64,000 nt of DNA from Strobilurus pachycystidiatus (taxonomy: Eukaryota; Basidiomycota; Agaricomycetes; Agaricales; Physalacriaceae): contig JAHLMK010000003.1 of the NCBI GenBank assembly GCA_019915135.1, positions 2,294,001-2,358,000 on the forward strand, given 5' to 3'. Positions 1-12,029 of the stretch are shown here, in pieces. The notes under the pieces are model-generated. The model was not told where the DNA came from. It ran no database searches and worked only from the letters and a program-made list of their open reading frames with translations. Each line of letters opens with the position of its first letter. Position 1 is the first letter of the stretch. The translations under genes and the position numbers were made by a program.

Positions 1-3000
1 CCTGGCCGTTCACGAGAATGACTGTGGTTTGTGTCAGGCTTACTGTCTACTCTGAAGAAAACCTACGGACCTTGAACACTTGCAAGATTCACGGAGACGG
101 AGATCTTCCCGTCATTGTTGTTCTCCGCTACTTGTGCCTCATCCTGCAGCGTCGCAACCTCTGCTTCCGGAAGAGTGGGCGTGTTCGACTGAGGCACGAA
201 AGTAGTCATGATGAAGTCATACAACGAGATTACGGGCTCTGGTGCAGCTCGGAAGATGAAGGTGGATATTCGAACGTCAACCTTTTGGTCAATGCTGTCG
301 TAAACAGTAATGAACTCTGGCGACTCCTTCTGCACGCGAGTGTATGACACGGAGAGGAGGTCCATATCTTGAGCGGTGTCGAGTTCTGCAGATGACATGA
401 ACCTGATGGGTCCACCGTCTGGTCGATTGAGGTTCATTGTCAAGGCTCTGGACACTCTTGAGTGAATCGAAAGTGAAGTGCTTGAAGACACTCACCGCAA
501 GTTGACGTCAACCTTCATGTCAAACTTGGCGAGAGCAAATATGAGACGGAATCGATCCAGAGACACGTCTCCTAAGGCTTTCTCGACATTGTCCGCGTTG
601 GCCTTGAAGACACAGACTTTGAGTTGGTCGACCCGGAAGTCGAACTCGAAGACATGCTGATGAAGGTCAGGATGCTGAAGATGATAAATTCAGTGATTTG
701 GATGCGTGAAAACGTGTTATCCTTACTTCAGGCAACCCTTCATTGGCCTCGAAGAACTCCTCCGAGTCCCGAGAGTCATCCGCATCGTCGCCTTCGTCCT
801 CCACGTTGTACTCAACCTCGTTCTGGTTGAAGAAACCTTGAGGCATGGACTGAGGCATGGAAAACTTGATGGCACGATCATCCACTGGTTTGTCATCACC
901 AAACTTCGGGATGGCGACGTCGATGAGGCGCATCAAGGCCTTGTACTTCAAATCCGACAGATTGAGCTGGAGTGTCGGCAAACTCGCGGAGACTTTGAAG
1001 CGTGCCAGACTCAGGACACTAGGCACGATCGAGTTCTGTACCTGGAGGTCGATATTGATGCGCTCGACAAGGTGAAGAACATCCGTCTTGTCCGATGTTA
1101 GAGCGCGACGACAAGATTCGAGGTCGGTACCGAGAATAAACTATAACTTCGTGTCAGTTCAAAAGCCACAGAGTATTTCACAAATATCTCACCTGGGCAG
1201 CTTCCAACTTCAAGGTGAACTTGTCATACATGAGCGACTGCAGTCGCTTGTAGTCCTCATCGTTGTACTGCTGGTTCCGCTTGAGGTGGATGTCTTTGAT
1301 GGCATCCTTGTCGGCAAGATCGCTCTCGATAGCGACATGACCGGCGTCAATGAGCAAGTGCTTGCACTGGTACGTCGTAACACTGTATAAGATGAGCCCA
1401 GGGTTACAGTTCTTGAGCAGAGAGTATACTTACTCCTCTGGAATGACTATGACAGGTGCATTCATGTCCATCTGGATGTCGATGGTCTTGTGATTCTGGA
1501 GTGCGAACTCCAAACCAGCTCGCGTTTCCTTGCCCAGGCCCTCGAGCGTTTGACCCGCAGCGGTCTACAAGAAAATTCAGACGCGTCGCAAACGATAGAC
1601 GTAAATGACATACCAGGAGGGCTTCGACAGACTCAAGTTGACTCTCCGGCGGTTTGAAGAATTGATAAACCGCTTCAACGTACCCTTTGTGGTAAATAAT
1701 CTCCGTATGTCGCATGCGCACAGTCAACGCATTGTCGGCACGCTCATCCAAAGGTTTATTCTCGAATTTGACAAACAGGAATGGGTCTTCCCGATCATCT
1801 ATCTCCGCCAGGTTCTTCACGTACATGATCTTGGGATGCATGGTGTCTTTTGTGGTCCCATCGAAGACTGTGAAATCCATGAGAGATATTGACGCCTCCA
1901 GGTTGTCCGTTCGTTGAATGACATCGGCACCAAAGGCGTCGAAAACGATCGAGATGATGTCCTCAGCTCTGCCATGCGGGTCGTTCTTCAGCACAAAGGA
2001 GCCTCTATCAAGTTTCGCGTGTATACGAGCCTTGATGGCGTCGCGAGGAGCTTGCAGGGCATCAGCGACGGCTGCTCTTTCGTCATAATCCAGGACGTCG
2101 TATAGCTGCTTTCGCTGCTCATCGGTCATAGAGCCACTGAAAGCGGGGTCAGCTTCCTGCTTACTCTCGTCGGTACTGGATCCCCAAATCCAGCTCGACC
2201 AGCTTTGCTTGGCAGGCTGCTCCTTGGTCTTCTCTTGCTCTAGTCTTTTACGAAGAGCGTTGTCCTTGCGTATGCGAGAGCGAGCAATGGATCGGTAAAA
2301 GCGGATGTCCTCGTAGACAAGCTTCTTCTCCAGGTTTTGCAGTTCAGTCTCGTCCTACAAGAAGATGGTAAGCCCCAGACAGCCAACACCAGGTGTCAAA
2401 TGGCGAAACGTACAGCCGCTGACAGTGCACCCAATTGCTTGTGCTGGAACAGGTCGACATATCTGTTCCTGTCGTCCCTCCTTCCGGCAAAGTAGGCCCA
2501 AGTCCACTTCTTGTTCTTGTCCTTGACACCCTCGAGGATTGCCTGTCCAGCGAAGCGCAGGCGCGCTTTAGCAGGACTCTCTATGAAGAGCTGCTGGTCA
2601 GGCCGATACTTGCGATACTACTTGAGGATGAGTCTACATGCGCAAATTTTGCTTGTTGAGACACAAACCTGATGCTGGCGAATGTAGACATGGTACATGT
2701 CCAGAAGGGAGATGGTATCGCGATACTGGTGGTTATCCACGGCAATACCGATCTCGTCGAATAGAAGCTGCACGTCGAAGTGAGGGGTGTCGTTATCTAC
2801 TTTGTGGTTCATGACAATCTGTGGGGGATTCGATATGGAGCATAGGTGTGTATAAACGAGGGAGCTCACCCTTCCTTCGCCTGATACAGGCTTCAAAATG
2901 AACTGATGACTGGCCTCGTGGTCGCTCGACGCGATCTGGAAGAGTGTCACAAGAGTGTAGGTACCGTATCACGATCAGACTGACCATGGCGTTGAACGTC

Positions 3001-4011
3001 TTCATGGATTCTGCGCGCGGTTGACCTGCAATGCTAGCAGAGTCCGTGTCGAAGTAGAGAGCCAAAGATTGCAGGTTTGCAAGCTGTGATACATGCTCAG
3101 CTCTACTATCATTTCGGATGTGGACTGCCCAACTTTGTGAATAGCACCTGCTGTGCTTTCAATGAAGGCCGGCTTCCACTGTTCATTCACGGAGAAGGCC
3201 GTGAAACCAGCCAGTGTCAGACCCGCCGCAAACGGATGCTAGCACGAAATATCAATCAAGGCAACTTGTCAGCAACTAGTCGCGCACCCCAGGCACACTG
3301 AGTTTGTCCTCATATCGAACGTGAATGTTCTTCACAGTGACTTGGAGGTTGTTGATGATCTTGGCAGTCAAAGATTCCCATAATCCTTGTGATTGCTTGC
3401 TATCATCTAGAAGGCGCTAAGACGCAAGCATATAGCACAGTCAACGCGTCATACCAGGAGATGTTTCGGCCTGGCCGCGCATATGCAGTAACTCGGCATT
3501 CTCGAGGCGCTCCATCTTCGCGGCTTGGGCGCGTTGTTCCTCGTCCGCGGGATCATATGCCGATTGCGTAGACGGGACGACGAGTATGTAGACGTCCTCA
3601 ATCAAGATCTCAACGGGCTGGTTGCCAAGATTCATCCAATGGAGCGAGAGTGTAAACTTTCCAAGATGCCCTGTGACCTGGTAAGACCGTTCTTGAGTTA
3701 AGCTGAGACTCGTACCTTCCAAGACATCGACGGGAAGCCGAAACTTATCGAGCGCGCCTTTCTTGAGCGTCAGGTTCCGTAATGTGAGCTGGCCTGTTGT
3801 GTGCGGCTCAGTACGGCCTCGAGCGACGCCGGATTGATAGCGCACCTTGTCCGATTCCATAATTCACCTGGTTCATGTCCAGATTCTCCACATACGGGGC
3901 GAGGATTCGGTTGAAGAGCTATGGGAAATTGTGAGAGCTGCGGCGTTGTACGATGTGTATGGATGGACTGACGACATTGAGGACCTCCTTGCCAGGGTCC
4001 AGCCACCACAT
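1..4011 (-). CDS. VPS13: VPS13 family lipid-transfer protein, N-terminal part (3' end outside window)
   Basis: VPS13 proteins are very large bridge-like lipid-transfer proteins at organelle contact sites. The start is the ATG at 4011: exon 1 reads [13 protein letters not shown] and splices to [17 protein letters not shown] at about 3923. The chorein N-terminal region follows ([19 protein letters not shown], then [15 protein letters not shown]). Later exons carry the charged linker [20 protein letters not shown] (about 2129) and the extended beta-sheet region (for example [20 protein letters not shown]). Many short introns interrupt the frame. The coding sequence runs off position 1, so only about the first thousand residues of an expected protein of about 3,000 are present. 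Identification rests on these N-terminal motifs and is secure; individual exon borders were not all resolved. Confidence 0.93.
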
Positions 4012-5782
4012 TGTTCAGAAAGTGCAGTCGCACGTCGGTCAGAGTTAGAAAGACGGTCGCAGAACTCAAAATTTGTGGGTTTGATGAGATGGCGTTGATG
4101 TCATGCAGTCAAGGTCGTCATCGTCATCAACGCCCAACAACGTCAAATTCGTGGTGAATAACAGGGGTATTCCACGGTCGCCTACAGACTCATCGATGCC
4201 AATCACCAATGCTGAAGAGCTTCCTTGCAGTGTGAACAAGGTCCAAAGATTATTGACTTGCTCCGATCAGTCTAAGGATCGTCAAAAGCACCGAGGCCAA
4301 GTGACTGAAGCAAGGTCTTCCGACCATAACTCTGATTATTCAAAGTCCATATGTACAGTATCTGGCACGCTCTAGCGAGCACTAGAGTGTGCTTTTCGAG
4401 CAGAATTGAGGCAGCTGATGGCCATATGGTCAAGTGAGCATCAGAATGAACACGATGGACAACGCAATGATGAGAATGGGGAACTCAATACTTTTGGGGT
4501 CATTCTAGAACGCCACACGACTGTAGCTCGAGCAAACTGTACATGGCCGGATCCCCAGACATTGAATCTGATCAGCTGCTGAGTTCAAAGGAAACGAATG
4601 ACGCGTTCGCTGCCAACAGATCCGACGCGAGTTTGGCGACTCGTGTTCCTTCCCCAGTGAAGCTTCTAAAGGCTTGTTCAGCGAAAGAATCATAGTGAGC
4701 CGTAGAAGGGTGTGGGCAGGTGCACACCCATAAGATATGTATTCGCTAACGCAACGTAATTAAAAACCTAGACCTTCAACTTTCCACAGGCGAGACGCTA
4801 ATGTCATAATAATACAGATAGACAAGTCGGTGTATATACTATACACCCTGTGTAGTTCCATGTCACGATAGACAAATGGAGGAAAACATTTGAAGTATGT
4901 ACCGTAATTATATTGTTGCGAGGGCGGCAGACGGACGGAGAGATGGAGGTGGCGTAATCTCCCGCTACCGGTCGATCCGGGCCTGCGGACCGTTAGCTAT
5001 CTGGGTCTATTGCAGTCCGGTTGCAGTCCATACCCCGCTTTCGACCGCGTACTTTGATATGATTCCCCGTGGAGGATCTAAGTAAGTATGTGTTGTAAAT
5101 GTACATACGGTGCGGTTGACTCGCTCCGCATCCCGGACACTGTCAGAGACCAGTCGATCACATCACCAGCAGACTAGTGGCGTAATTCTTTTCGATGCTA
5201 ACACTCATGATCGTACATTTCATTGCCGTAGCTTGGCCGCAGTGATCTATTGACGCGAGCTGTCTGAATGTTTGTAGATGCGTCAGTGAAGGTCAGTGAC
5301 GACAATGCGTTCGTTTCTAGACCGAGCCGCAAGAACTCCACCGCCGGTGTACTTCTCCGCTAACCATAATCGATTCTCGGGCGGTGAACGCGCTGAGTTG
5401 ACAAGCCGGCGCCTTTCCCGAACAGTCTACGGGTTAATTTAGCGTTATTCGCGCTCAGGGCCTCGTGAAGAACCCTGTTCTTCTCTCTCATTACTTACAG
5501 CTCATTACATACTAGAGAGGCGGTATATACGCTCGTGTTGAAACGTTCGTTGATGTCTAGACGTTGTGCTATTGGCTCTAGATTTCAGTGTTGAAAACGA
5601 GGTGGGATGGCGCTCCGCTCATCTCCGAGAGTCCGAGTCCAGCCGTGAAAACTAGGAGGTTTCAATGGATTTCCGGGCCATGATCCCTGTCTACGGTATA
5701 AAATGCTCTTGGTTCCTTAGATTCTTCCAATTACGATCCAGCCAACCTCCCCTCCGCCATCCTAGTCTCCCCCCTCTTCGCC
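4012..5782. other. intergenic, no gene seen
   Basis: About 1.8 kb upstream of VPS13 on one side and of a plus-strand spliced gene on the other. Only short unconserved reading frames occur. It presumably holds the VPS13 promoter and 5' UTR. I see no repeat, tRNA or transposon signature. Confidence 0.5.
5697..5703 (+). promoter_or_regulatory. TATA-like box
   Basis: TATAAAA lies 80 bases before the ATG at 5783, a plausible core-promoter position for the spliced gene starting there. It is a short match and gives only modest support. Confidence 0.3.
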
Positions 5783-6520
5783 ATGGTGTCACTCGTGTCC
5801 CAGTCATCCCTCCCCACATTCGAAGAGAAACCCCAGTTTCACGTTGCCTTGAATGAGGTCGGTGTCTATTGCCCATCATCATTCCTTTTCTTGGTCGTGC
5901 GACTGACAATCCGTGCAGTTGGGCAATCTTCACGAAGCCGTCGAGCCATTCACGCAGTCAGTTAGCTTCAGTCCTTCATTTCTTCTGTTCTAACCAATGC
6001 TCGCCCTCAGAATAATTGCTCGGTCGGGCAATGAGTCCGTCAGGCTTCACTGTACGGTACCAACCTGGTGCCCCTCCTCGGATACCTGTATGTCCTCAAT
6101 CCTTAGCCGTGCCCATCGTTCTTACATTTTACAGGCCTCGATCTTCACGACCTCCATGACTTACGATCCCGCCTCTTGTTGTTCATTCACGATTTGATCT
6201 TGTCTCTGCGGGCGTGCGGGGTACGCTCCAACCTGTTCTCGTGATGCGTTACATTCTGACGGCACTTTGAATTTTCAGATCCATGCATCATACAGTCTCG
6301 TTCCATCCAATTCCTCTGTCTGTCTTGTCTGCGCCTCCGCTCCGAACATTACTCGTTCACAAGTCAAGACCTGTGCCATAGACATACTCCAAAATGCGAG
6401 GCTGAGCAAAAGGTGGGATCCTATGACTACAGTATTCTTTCTATGAAATGTGACTGATCTAATGACAGGGAGCACGCCGTCCTTGCGGACCTCACTTTCC
6501 CAAGTTTGATCATCACCTAA
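5783..6520 (+). CDS. unrecognised small protein, spliced model
   Basis: I do not recognise this protein. A consistent open frame can be built across five introns with GT-AG borders. Exon 1 from the ATG at 5783 ends at 5857 (PTFEEKPQFHVALNE). Exon 2 from 5919 reads LGNLHEAVEPFTQ. Exon 3 from 6011 leads to a donor near 6087. Exon 4 is the leucine-rich helix LDLHDLHDLRSRLLLFIHDL. The last exons read IHASYSLVPSNSSVCLVCAS and end EHAVLADLTFPSLIIT with TAA at 6518-6520. The product would be about 155 residues. A TATA-like box precedes it. The model is inferred from splice signals only; expression or homologues are needed to fix the borders. Confidence 0.35.
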
Positions 6521-7033
6521 TCGTTCGAGGTCCTTGTTGAGAACGGAAACGAGTATAGAGCTGCCTCATACCCGACATGTCTGCCTCAAGAAGAGCTCGT
6601 CCTTGTGCGTTACTATGGGCCACGACACTTTTTCGTTCTGTACTACTAGTACATGTTTTTTTTTGCTTGGACTATCTTGGGTACTCTGCATCTTGTACAA
6701 CACACTGCACATCTAAAATTGCATTTGCTTTACGGAACTGTTCTCAACGGAGGACGCGTCATGCACATGTCATAAGGGCGTCTCGACCCTTTGGCATCCT
6801 CTGGGCGTCCTGGAGAAGTTGTTCCATCGAACATAATGCAGAGAAGGATGAGACTCTAGAAGACCAGTCGGCAGACGCGGTGTGAGTACTGAGGCACATA
6901 CGCCATGCGGGTATCGGGATCCTGGACGGGAAGACTCTAAACACGTGTGGCCCCGTGCCGATTTGATGGCCGGCCCCCAAGAAAACCACGTCGTTTTTTG
7001 TGCTCCTTTCCTTAGCCCTTTCCTCCGTCCACC
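6521..7033. other. intergenic, no gene seen
   Basis: About 500 bases before the elongase ATG. Short frames only; it presumably carries the elongase promoter and 5' UTR. CT-rich stretches occur just before the start codon. Confidence 0.4.
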
Positions 7034-8389
7034 ATGCTCGCTGATATCCTTGAGGCCGCGATTCCCGTCTCGCTTCCCCGCCACTTGTACTCTTATGTAC
7101 CTGGGCAAACCCCCATGAGCACGACACCGGTTGTACTGGCCACTCTGTCAGCTTACTTGGTCGCGATTTTCGGTATCCAGGCGTTCATGAAGAACCGTGC
7201 CGCTCTCAAGCTCACTACGCTCTTCCAAATCCACAACGTGATTTTGAGCAGCGGTAGCCTTCTTCTCCTGGTCCTCATGATAGAAGAAATCGCGCCAATT
7301 ATGTGGAAGCGAGGGGTCTTTTCTGGTGCGTTTCTATTGGGGAGCACGGATGGGCGCGCCTGGCGAGACTCGTCTCCGAGGTTAAGCAACCAAGCTGCCG
7401 CCCGTTTCATTCGACAGTCCTTTGCTGGTATCTGACCGGCCAACCTCGTAGCTATCTGCGATGTCGAATCCTGGACACCAGTCAGTTCGAATCTTTCTCT
7501 CCGTCGCGTTGTGTTCACCATTTCCTACCCAATCCAGCGAATGGAATTTTACTATATCGTCAACTATTACTTCAAATATCTGGAATTAATCGACACGATC
7601 TTCCTTGCCCTCAAGAAAAAGCCGCTTGGTGAATAGCCCATTCCTCCACTCGTGGTCTACATCTAATCCGTCACTCAGCGTTTTTACACGTCTTCCATCA
7701 TTCCGCCACTGCCCTGCTCTGCTACTCTCAACTTAATGGCAAAACCAGCATCGTACGTTCAATCTTTCCATCTTCCGAGCCGACATCAATCTTTGAACCA
7801 GTCATGGACCGTTATCTCGTTAAACCTCGGCGTTCACGTCCTTATGTGTAGGCACACCTTTGCTCGCGGTGCTGCCTTCCTTGACTTTTTTCCAAGATTA
7901 TTACTACTACGCTACTGCCGGAGGCGCCAAAATCTGGGTCGGTGTTCTCTTCTCTCCGCTCTTCGCGCGTTACTTACAAACGAGGCTATTTTCAGTGGAA
8001 GAAGTATTTGACTACGATGCAGATTGTCCAATTCGTCATAGATCTCCACCTCGTCTACTTTGGCAGTAAGTTACTCTTGTCCTTGCCCCAATCTTCTTGC
8101 TCAATGGTCATCAGCTTACCAGCACTTCGTGTACAACTACTACCCGCATCTCCCCCACGTCGGCGACTGCTCGGGTGCCGAAAGCTCTGCCGTCTTCGGC
8201 TGTGGACTTCTCAGCAGCTACTTGTTGCTCTTCATCAAGTTCTACATCGACACTTACAAGAAGAAGCCCACCAAGGGCGCGAAGACAATCAACGGAACGG
8301 CCAACGGAAACGGCAATTTGGCGCATGGAAAACTGTATGTTGTCTCGCTGCTCTTGTTTCCCTGTTAACACCACTCCACCAGGGAGTAA
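7034..8389 (+). CDS. ELO family very-long-chain fatty acid elongase
   Basis: Condensing enzyme (3-ketoacyl-CoA synthase) of the ER fatty acid elongation cycle. The ATG at 7034 opens MLADILEAAIPVSLPRHLYS, followed by a hydrophobic helix. Diagnostic ELO segments appear in order across short introns: KYLELIDTIFLALKKKPL, then the histidine box FLHVFHHSATALLCYSQLNG (HxxHH), then YYYYYATAGGAKIW and KKYLTTMQIVQFVIDLHLVY. The last full exon encodes the Lys-rich tail IDTYKKKPTKGAKTING. A final tiny exon at 8383-8389 gives HGKLE-stop. The Lys-rich C-terminus suits ER retention. It is a multi-pass membrane protein of about 310 residues, the family's usual length. Which yeast paralogue (ELO1/2/3) it matches cannot be settled here. 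Confidence 0.93.
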
Positions 8390-8760
8390 TCGCGAAATTG
8401 GACTTGGTGTCTTACTCTATGGGCAGCGTGAATATCTTATACCTGGAGACGAAATCTAGAAAACTACCGTTATCTTCTGTAATAGTTCATAGACGAGACT
8501 CCCCACACTTTCGTTTACATTGGCCCGAATGGGATATGGTGCACGAAGTCAAGGCAACCTCAGCTGTCATTGACGTACAATTAATCAAGGGAGGTTACGG
8601 GAACGCATGAAACGATTGCGGCCTTTGCTCTTATACGGTCATCTCGCGCAGTCGCGTTTGGAAGTTGTCTGGAAGTTCCAAGCAAGGCATCCACGCTCAG
8701 GCTGTTATGAAGCAGGAATACCACGCCTGATTCAAATTCTTCCCACCATCTCCTCCTCCC
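8390..8760. other. intergenic, no gene seen
   Basis: 370 bases between the elongase stop and the RasGAP start. A moderately long frame runs through it but has no recognisable composition. Treated as 3' UTR and promoter. Confidence 0.4.
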
Positions 8761-11747
8761 ATGTCGAGTTCATGGCCATCGCAGCCATCGTCACCGGAGC
8801 GCTCTGAGCGCCTTACAGAGTTCCTCGTCTCCGCAGATCTGTACGTCTCCAATGCCGCCAGCGCTACGCTTCGCAAGGTATGTTGCAGCCTGCTTCCCAT
8901 CGTTATCCCTCTTATCACAGTGACAGCCTCCGGCGCTCCGTAAGAAGCCCAATAAGCGAGATATCAAGCAAGCTAATGCTGCTGCAGACGACAGCAAGAG
9001 AGTGAAAGGTTAGGACTTGTGGCGCCTGTGTGTTGTGTGCTTATCAGTCTGGAATACAGAAAAGTCGAGCTGGTTGACGCTGGCAAGAGGATCGGCGACG
9101 ACGGGGCAGTGGAGACCTGCGACCTGCAAGCTGACGGAGGAGGGCGAACGATGTCTGCTGAATATCTATGTTGATGTGCGCCCCACCACTTTGACTTCCT
9201 CTGCGAGCGCGATGCTAACGTGGTTCAACAGGAATCAATACTCTTCCAAACGCTATCAATTCACCTTGTCAACACCACAGACATACGACACGCCGACACT
9301 TCGTTATTCTTCCGTAAGAACTGTCTGGGTATCTATTGTCTCAAGTGCGTGTTCCATATATCTCGTTGTGCCGCTGTGACTGACGGCTTATCAGTTCCCA
9401 ACGCTGGAGTGCAAGCGACACCCTCGAGCCCGTCTATCTACAATTTGCCAACGCCGAAGCCTGCAATACATGGCTAGCGCTTCTCAGGTCGTATGCCATA
9501 ACCGAAATATATGGACGGTGGACATTTCCCCAAGACGGCGGTTCCTACAGAATGTGGCGGCAGGTCGAGGTTCACGTCATTCAAGCGCGTAACCTGGGGA
9601 ACCCGAAGCCGCTGGACTCCAATCCCCACGACTCGAGCTCGGAGCCAGATCCAGTCGATCTTGACGTGTCCTGCGAGCTGTATCTCAACGCGATAATGTG
9701 CGGTCGCACTACCGTCAAAAAATGCATCGGCTCTCCGGATTGGCACGAAAGCTTCACATTTTCTGATGTACCACCATTTGACACGCTCGACGTCATTGTG
9801 TGTCGAGAGAAGCGCCTGTTCAAGCCCACTGCGATGGGCCAGGTCTCCGTAAACTTGCTAAACTTCCGACGAGGCGAAGCGATCGAGGGCTGGTTCCCCG
9901 TGCTTCAACCAGGACCTCTTGCTACTGACATCCAGGTCGGCGATATAAGACTGAAGATCACAGTGGACGAGTGAGTGCTCAACTTAGAATCGTATTCTTG
10001 CTGACTCTGGGTAGGGAAATAATACTACCTTTCCGCGCATACCAATCTATGCTTGATGTCAGTCTCCTCACTTCACGTCGCGGCTAGTGCTGACCCCAAA
10101 TAGACATATAATACCCGAAACTTTCTCGATTGGATGACAGATTTCGAGAGAAAACTCAAACTTAAGACGGTTGCGCCACAACTCATAGCAATAGCGGTGG
10201 CTCAGAATAATCTTGTTGAGAAGGTACAAGAGCTTGCATCGCGAGAGGTCGATGGGACTTCTTCATGTGTGTGCTCTCTGTTTTCCGCGCGTCATATATG
10301 TATATTGACCCAACGTAGCTCAGCAAACACTCTTCCGAGGAAATACGATCTTGACCAAGGTCATGGAACTTTGCATGTCATGGTACGGCAAGGCCTTCCT
10401 TGAGGCTAGTATAGGCACTGTTCTGCGGAGGTTGTGTGCGGAGAAGGTTGCAATAGAAGTCGACCCCCTGCGAAGCGGTGGCAAGAGTACCGCCAAGGAT
10501 GTGGAACGAAACGTCGACCTCCTCATACATTGGTGTCAAGAATTCTGGACACAGATATATTCTGTACGGAGAGAGTGCCCATAGTGAGTTAATTCTTCAT
10601 TCGTTTGATCTTTGCTGACCTCTCTTAGTGAGATGCGAGTACTGTTTGAAACGATACGAAAGCTTGTCGAACGCCGCTACAATGCGGATGGCACGAAGGA
10701 GAGTCGCGACTTGCACTGGCAAAGTGTATCTGCCTTCTGCTTCCTTCGCTTCATCGTGCCAGCCATATTACACCCACATCTCTTCGGACTATGTCCAGGT
10801 CCGTACCAGCATCCCCACTTGCGTCTCTATCGCTAATCGGAAACAGGCATGCCCAGTGTTCCCGTGCAACGGAGTCTCACACTGATAGCCAAAGTGATCC
10901 AAAGCTTGGCCAATCTGAATACTGTGAGTCTTTTGTATTAGCGGATGGACACAGCCATCTAATGTATATTACGCAGAACGTCCAAAAGGAGGAGTTCATG
11001 CGTGGCTTGAAGGACTTCCTCCAAGAGAGTGCTCCAGCCATGATTGATTATATCGTCATCGTCTCAACGCCCGATGATGCATATGCCACTGCCTCGTCTG
11101 TCGGAGATCCTGGCCGTCACGATCGCATTCAAGTCGTCAAGTCCATGAGGGAACGGGAGGAGGCATCACCGAGATCGAAGCTTGATTCGGAGGCAATTCC
11201 AGTCCTCCCCCATCTCCTTGATATGCCTAGGCAGCTTGCCATCATCGCGTCCGCCGTGATTCGACACTCCAAGGACTACCTGGCGACGCCGTGCACCAGG
11301 GCAGATGACCGCCCCCTTCGGGACCTATGCGCCAAGTGCTACGAGGTCGAGGAGCAGGCGTTGCGGCGAGTCAGCCGTTTAGCAGCACAAGTGCCTGGTA
11401 ATCAACAGCCATACCCGCCCGAGATCTGGCAGCGTACGCCAAATACCTCGGGCTCCGTCGACCGTAGGGTACGACCCTCCAGTGCGCCTTCGCCATTTAA
11501 TGGCAATCGGGAGATGTATCGTCCCTTCCAGGACATGTCCATGTCGGCTCCTCTGTCACCAATACAGAGCAGCAAGGGTTCCCAACGAAATAGACTACGG
11601 CATATCAAGTCTACATCCACCGACTCTATACCATCTCGCGAGAACTTCGCCCCCAGCTCTTCTCTCAGAGGTCCGGACGACGGTGACCCATTCGATGATA
11701 GGAAACCATCGAGGAAAGGACTCTTCCGTACTATATTAAAGCGTTGA
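8761..11747 (+). CDS. Ras GTPase-activating protein with PH, C2 and RasGAP domains
   Basis: Accelerates GTP hydrolysis on Ras-type GTPases. The ATG at 8761 opens MSSSWPSQPSSPERSERLTE. A PH-like region ends FANAEACNTWLALLRSYAI. A C2 domain follows (MWRQVEVHVIQARNLGNP, DVIVCREKRLFKPTAMGQVS). The RasGAP domain carries the arginine-finger motif LFRGNTILTKVMELC near 10330 and the FLRFIVPAILHP signature (FLRxxxPAxxxP) near 10745. A Ser/Pro-rich basic tail ends GLFRTILKR. The PH-C2-RasGAP order resembles fungal Bud2/Cla2-type and animal SynGAP-type proteins; the precise orthologue is not settled. At least seven short introns interrupt it. A RasGEF lies at the far end of the window. Confidence 0.88.
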
Positions 11748-12029
11748 ACTTTTGCTGTCTTTATGTTGTACACTTTTCTGTATTATGATACTTGTACCTC
11801 TACATTTGCTGCTCACTACATAGTATTATTCACCTATCATTCGACACTTCTGTATACCTTTTTTTCGTAACCTTATTCATTTTTGCCTCTGAATCTACAC
11901 TCGCGATCGTCCATTGAGAATGAATTCCAATTCCATGTACGAGATCAATAACGTTACAAAGCGCATGCAGCTACACGAATGTCCGTCAGTACACTAATAC
12001 TCCACCCGTCAGTACACTAGTACTCGACC

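Noticed and set aside
7486..7510. GTTCGAATC-like stretch as a tRNA T-arm
   Set aside because: It lies in an elongase intron, and no acceptor stem or anticodon arm can be folded around it.
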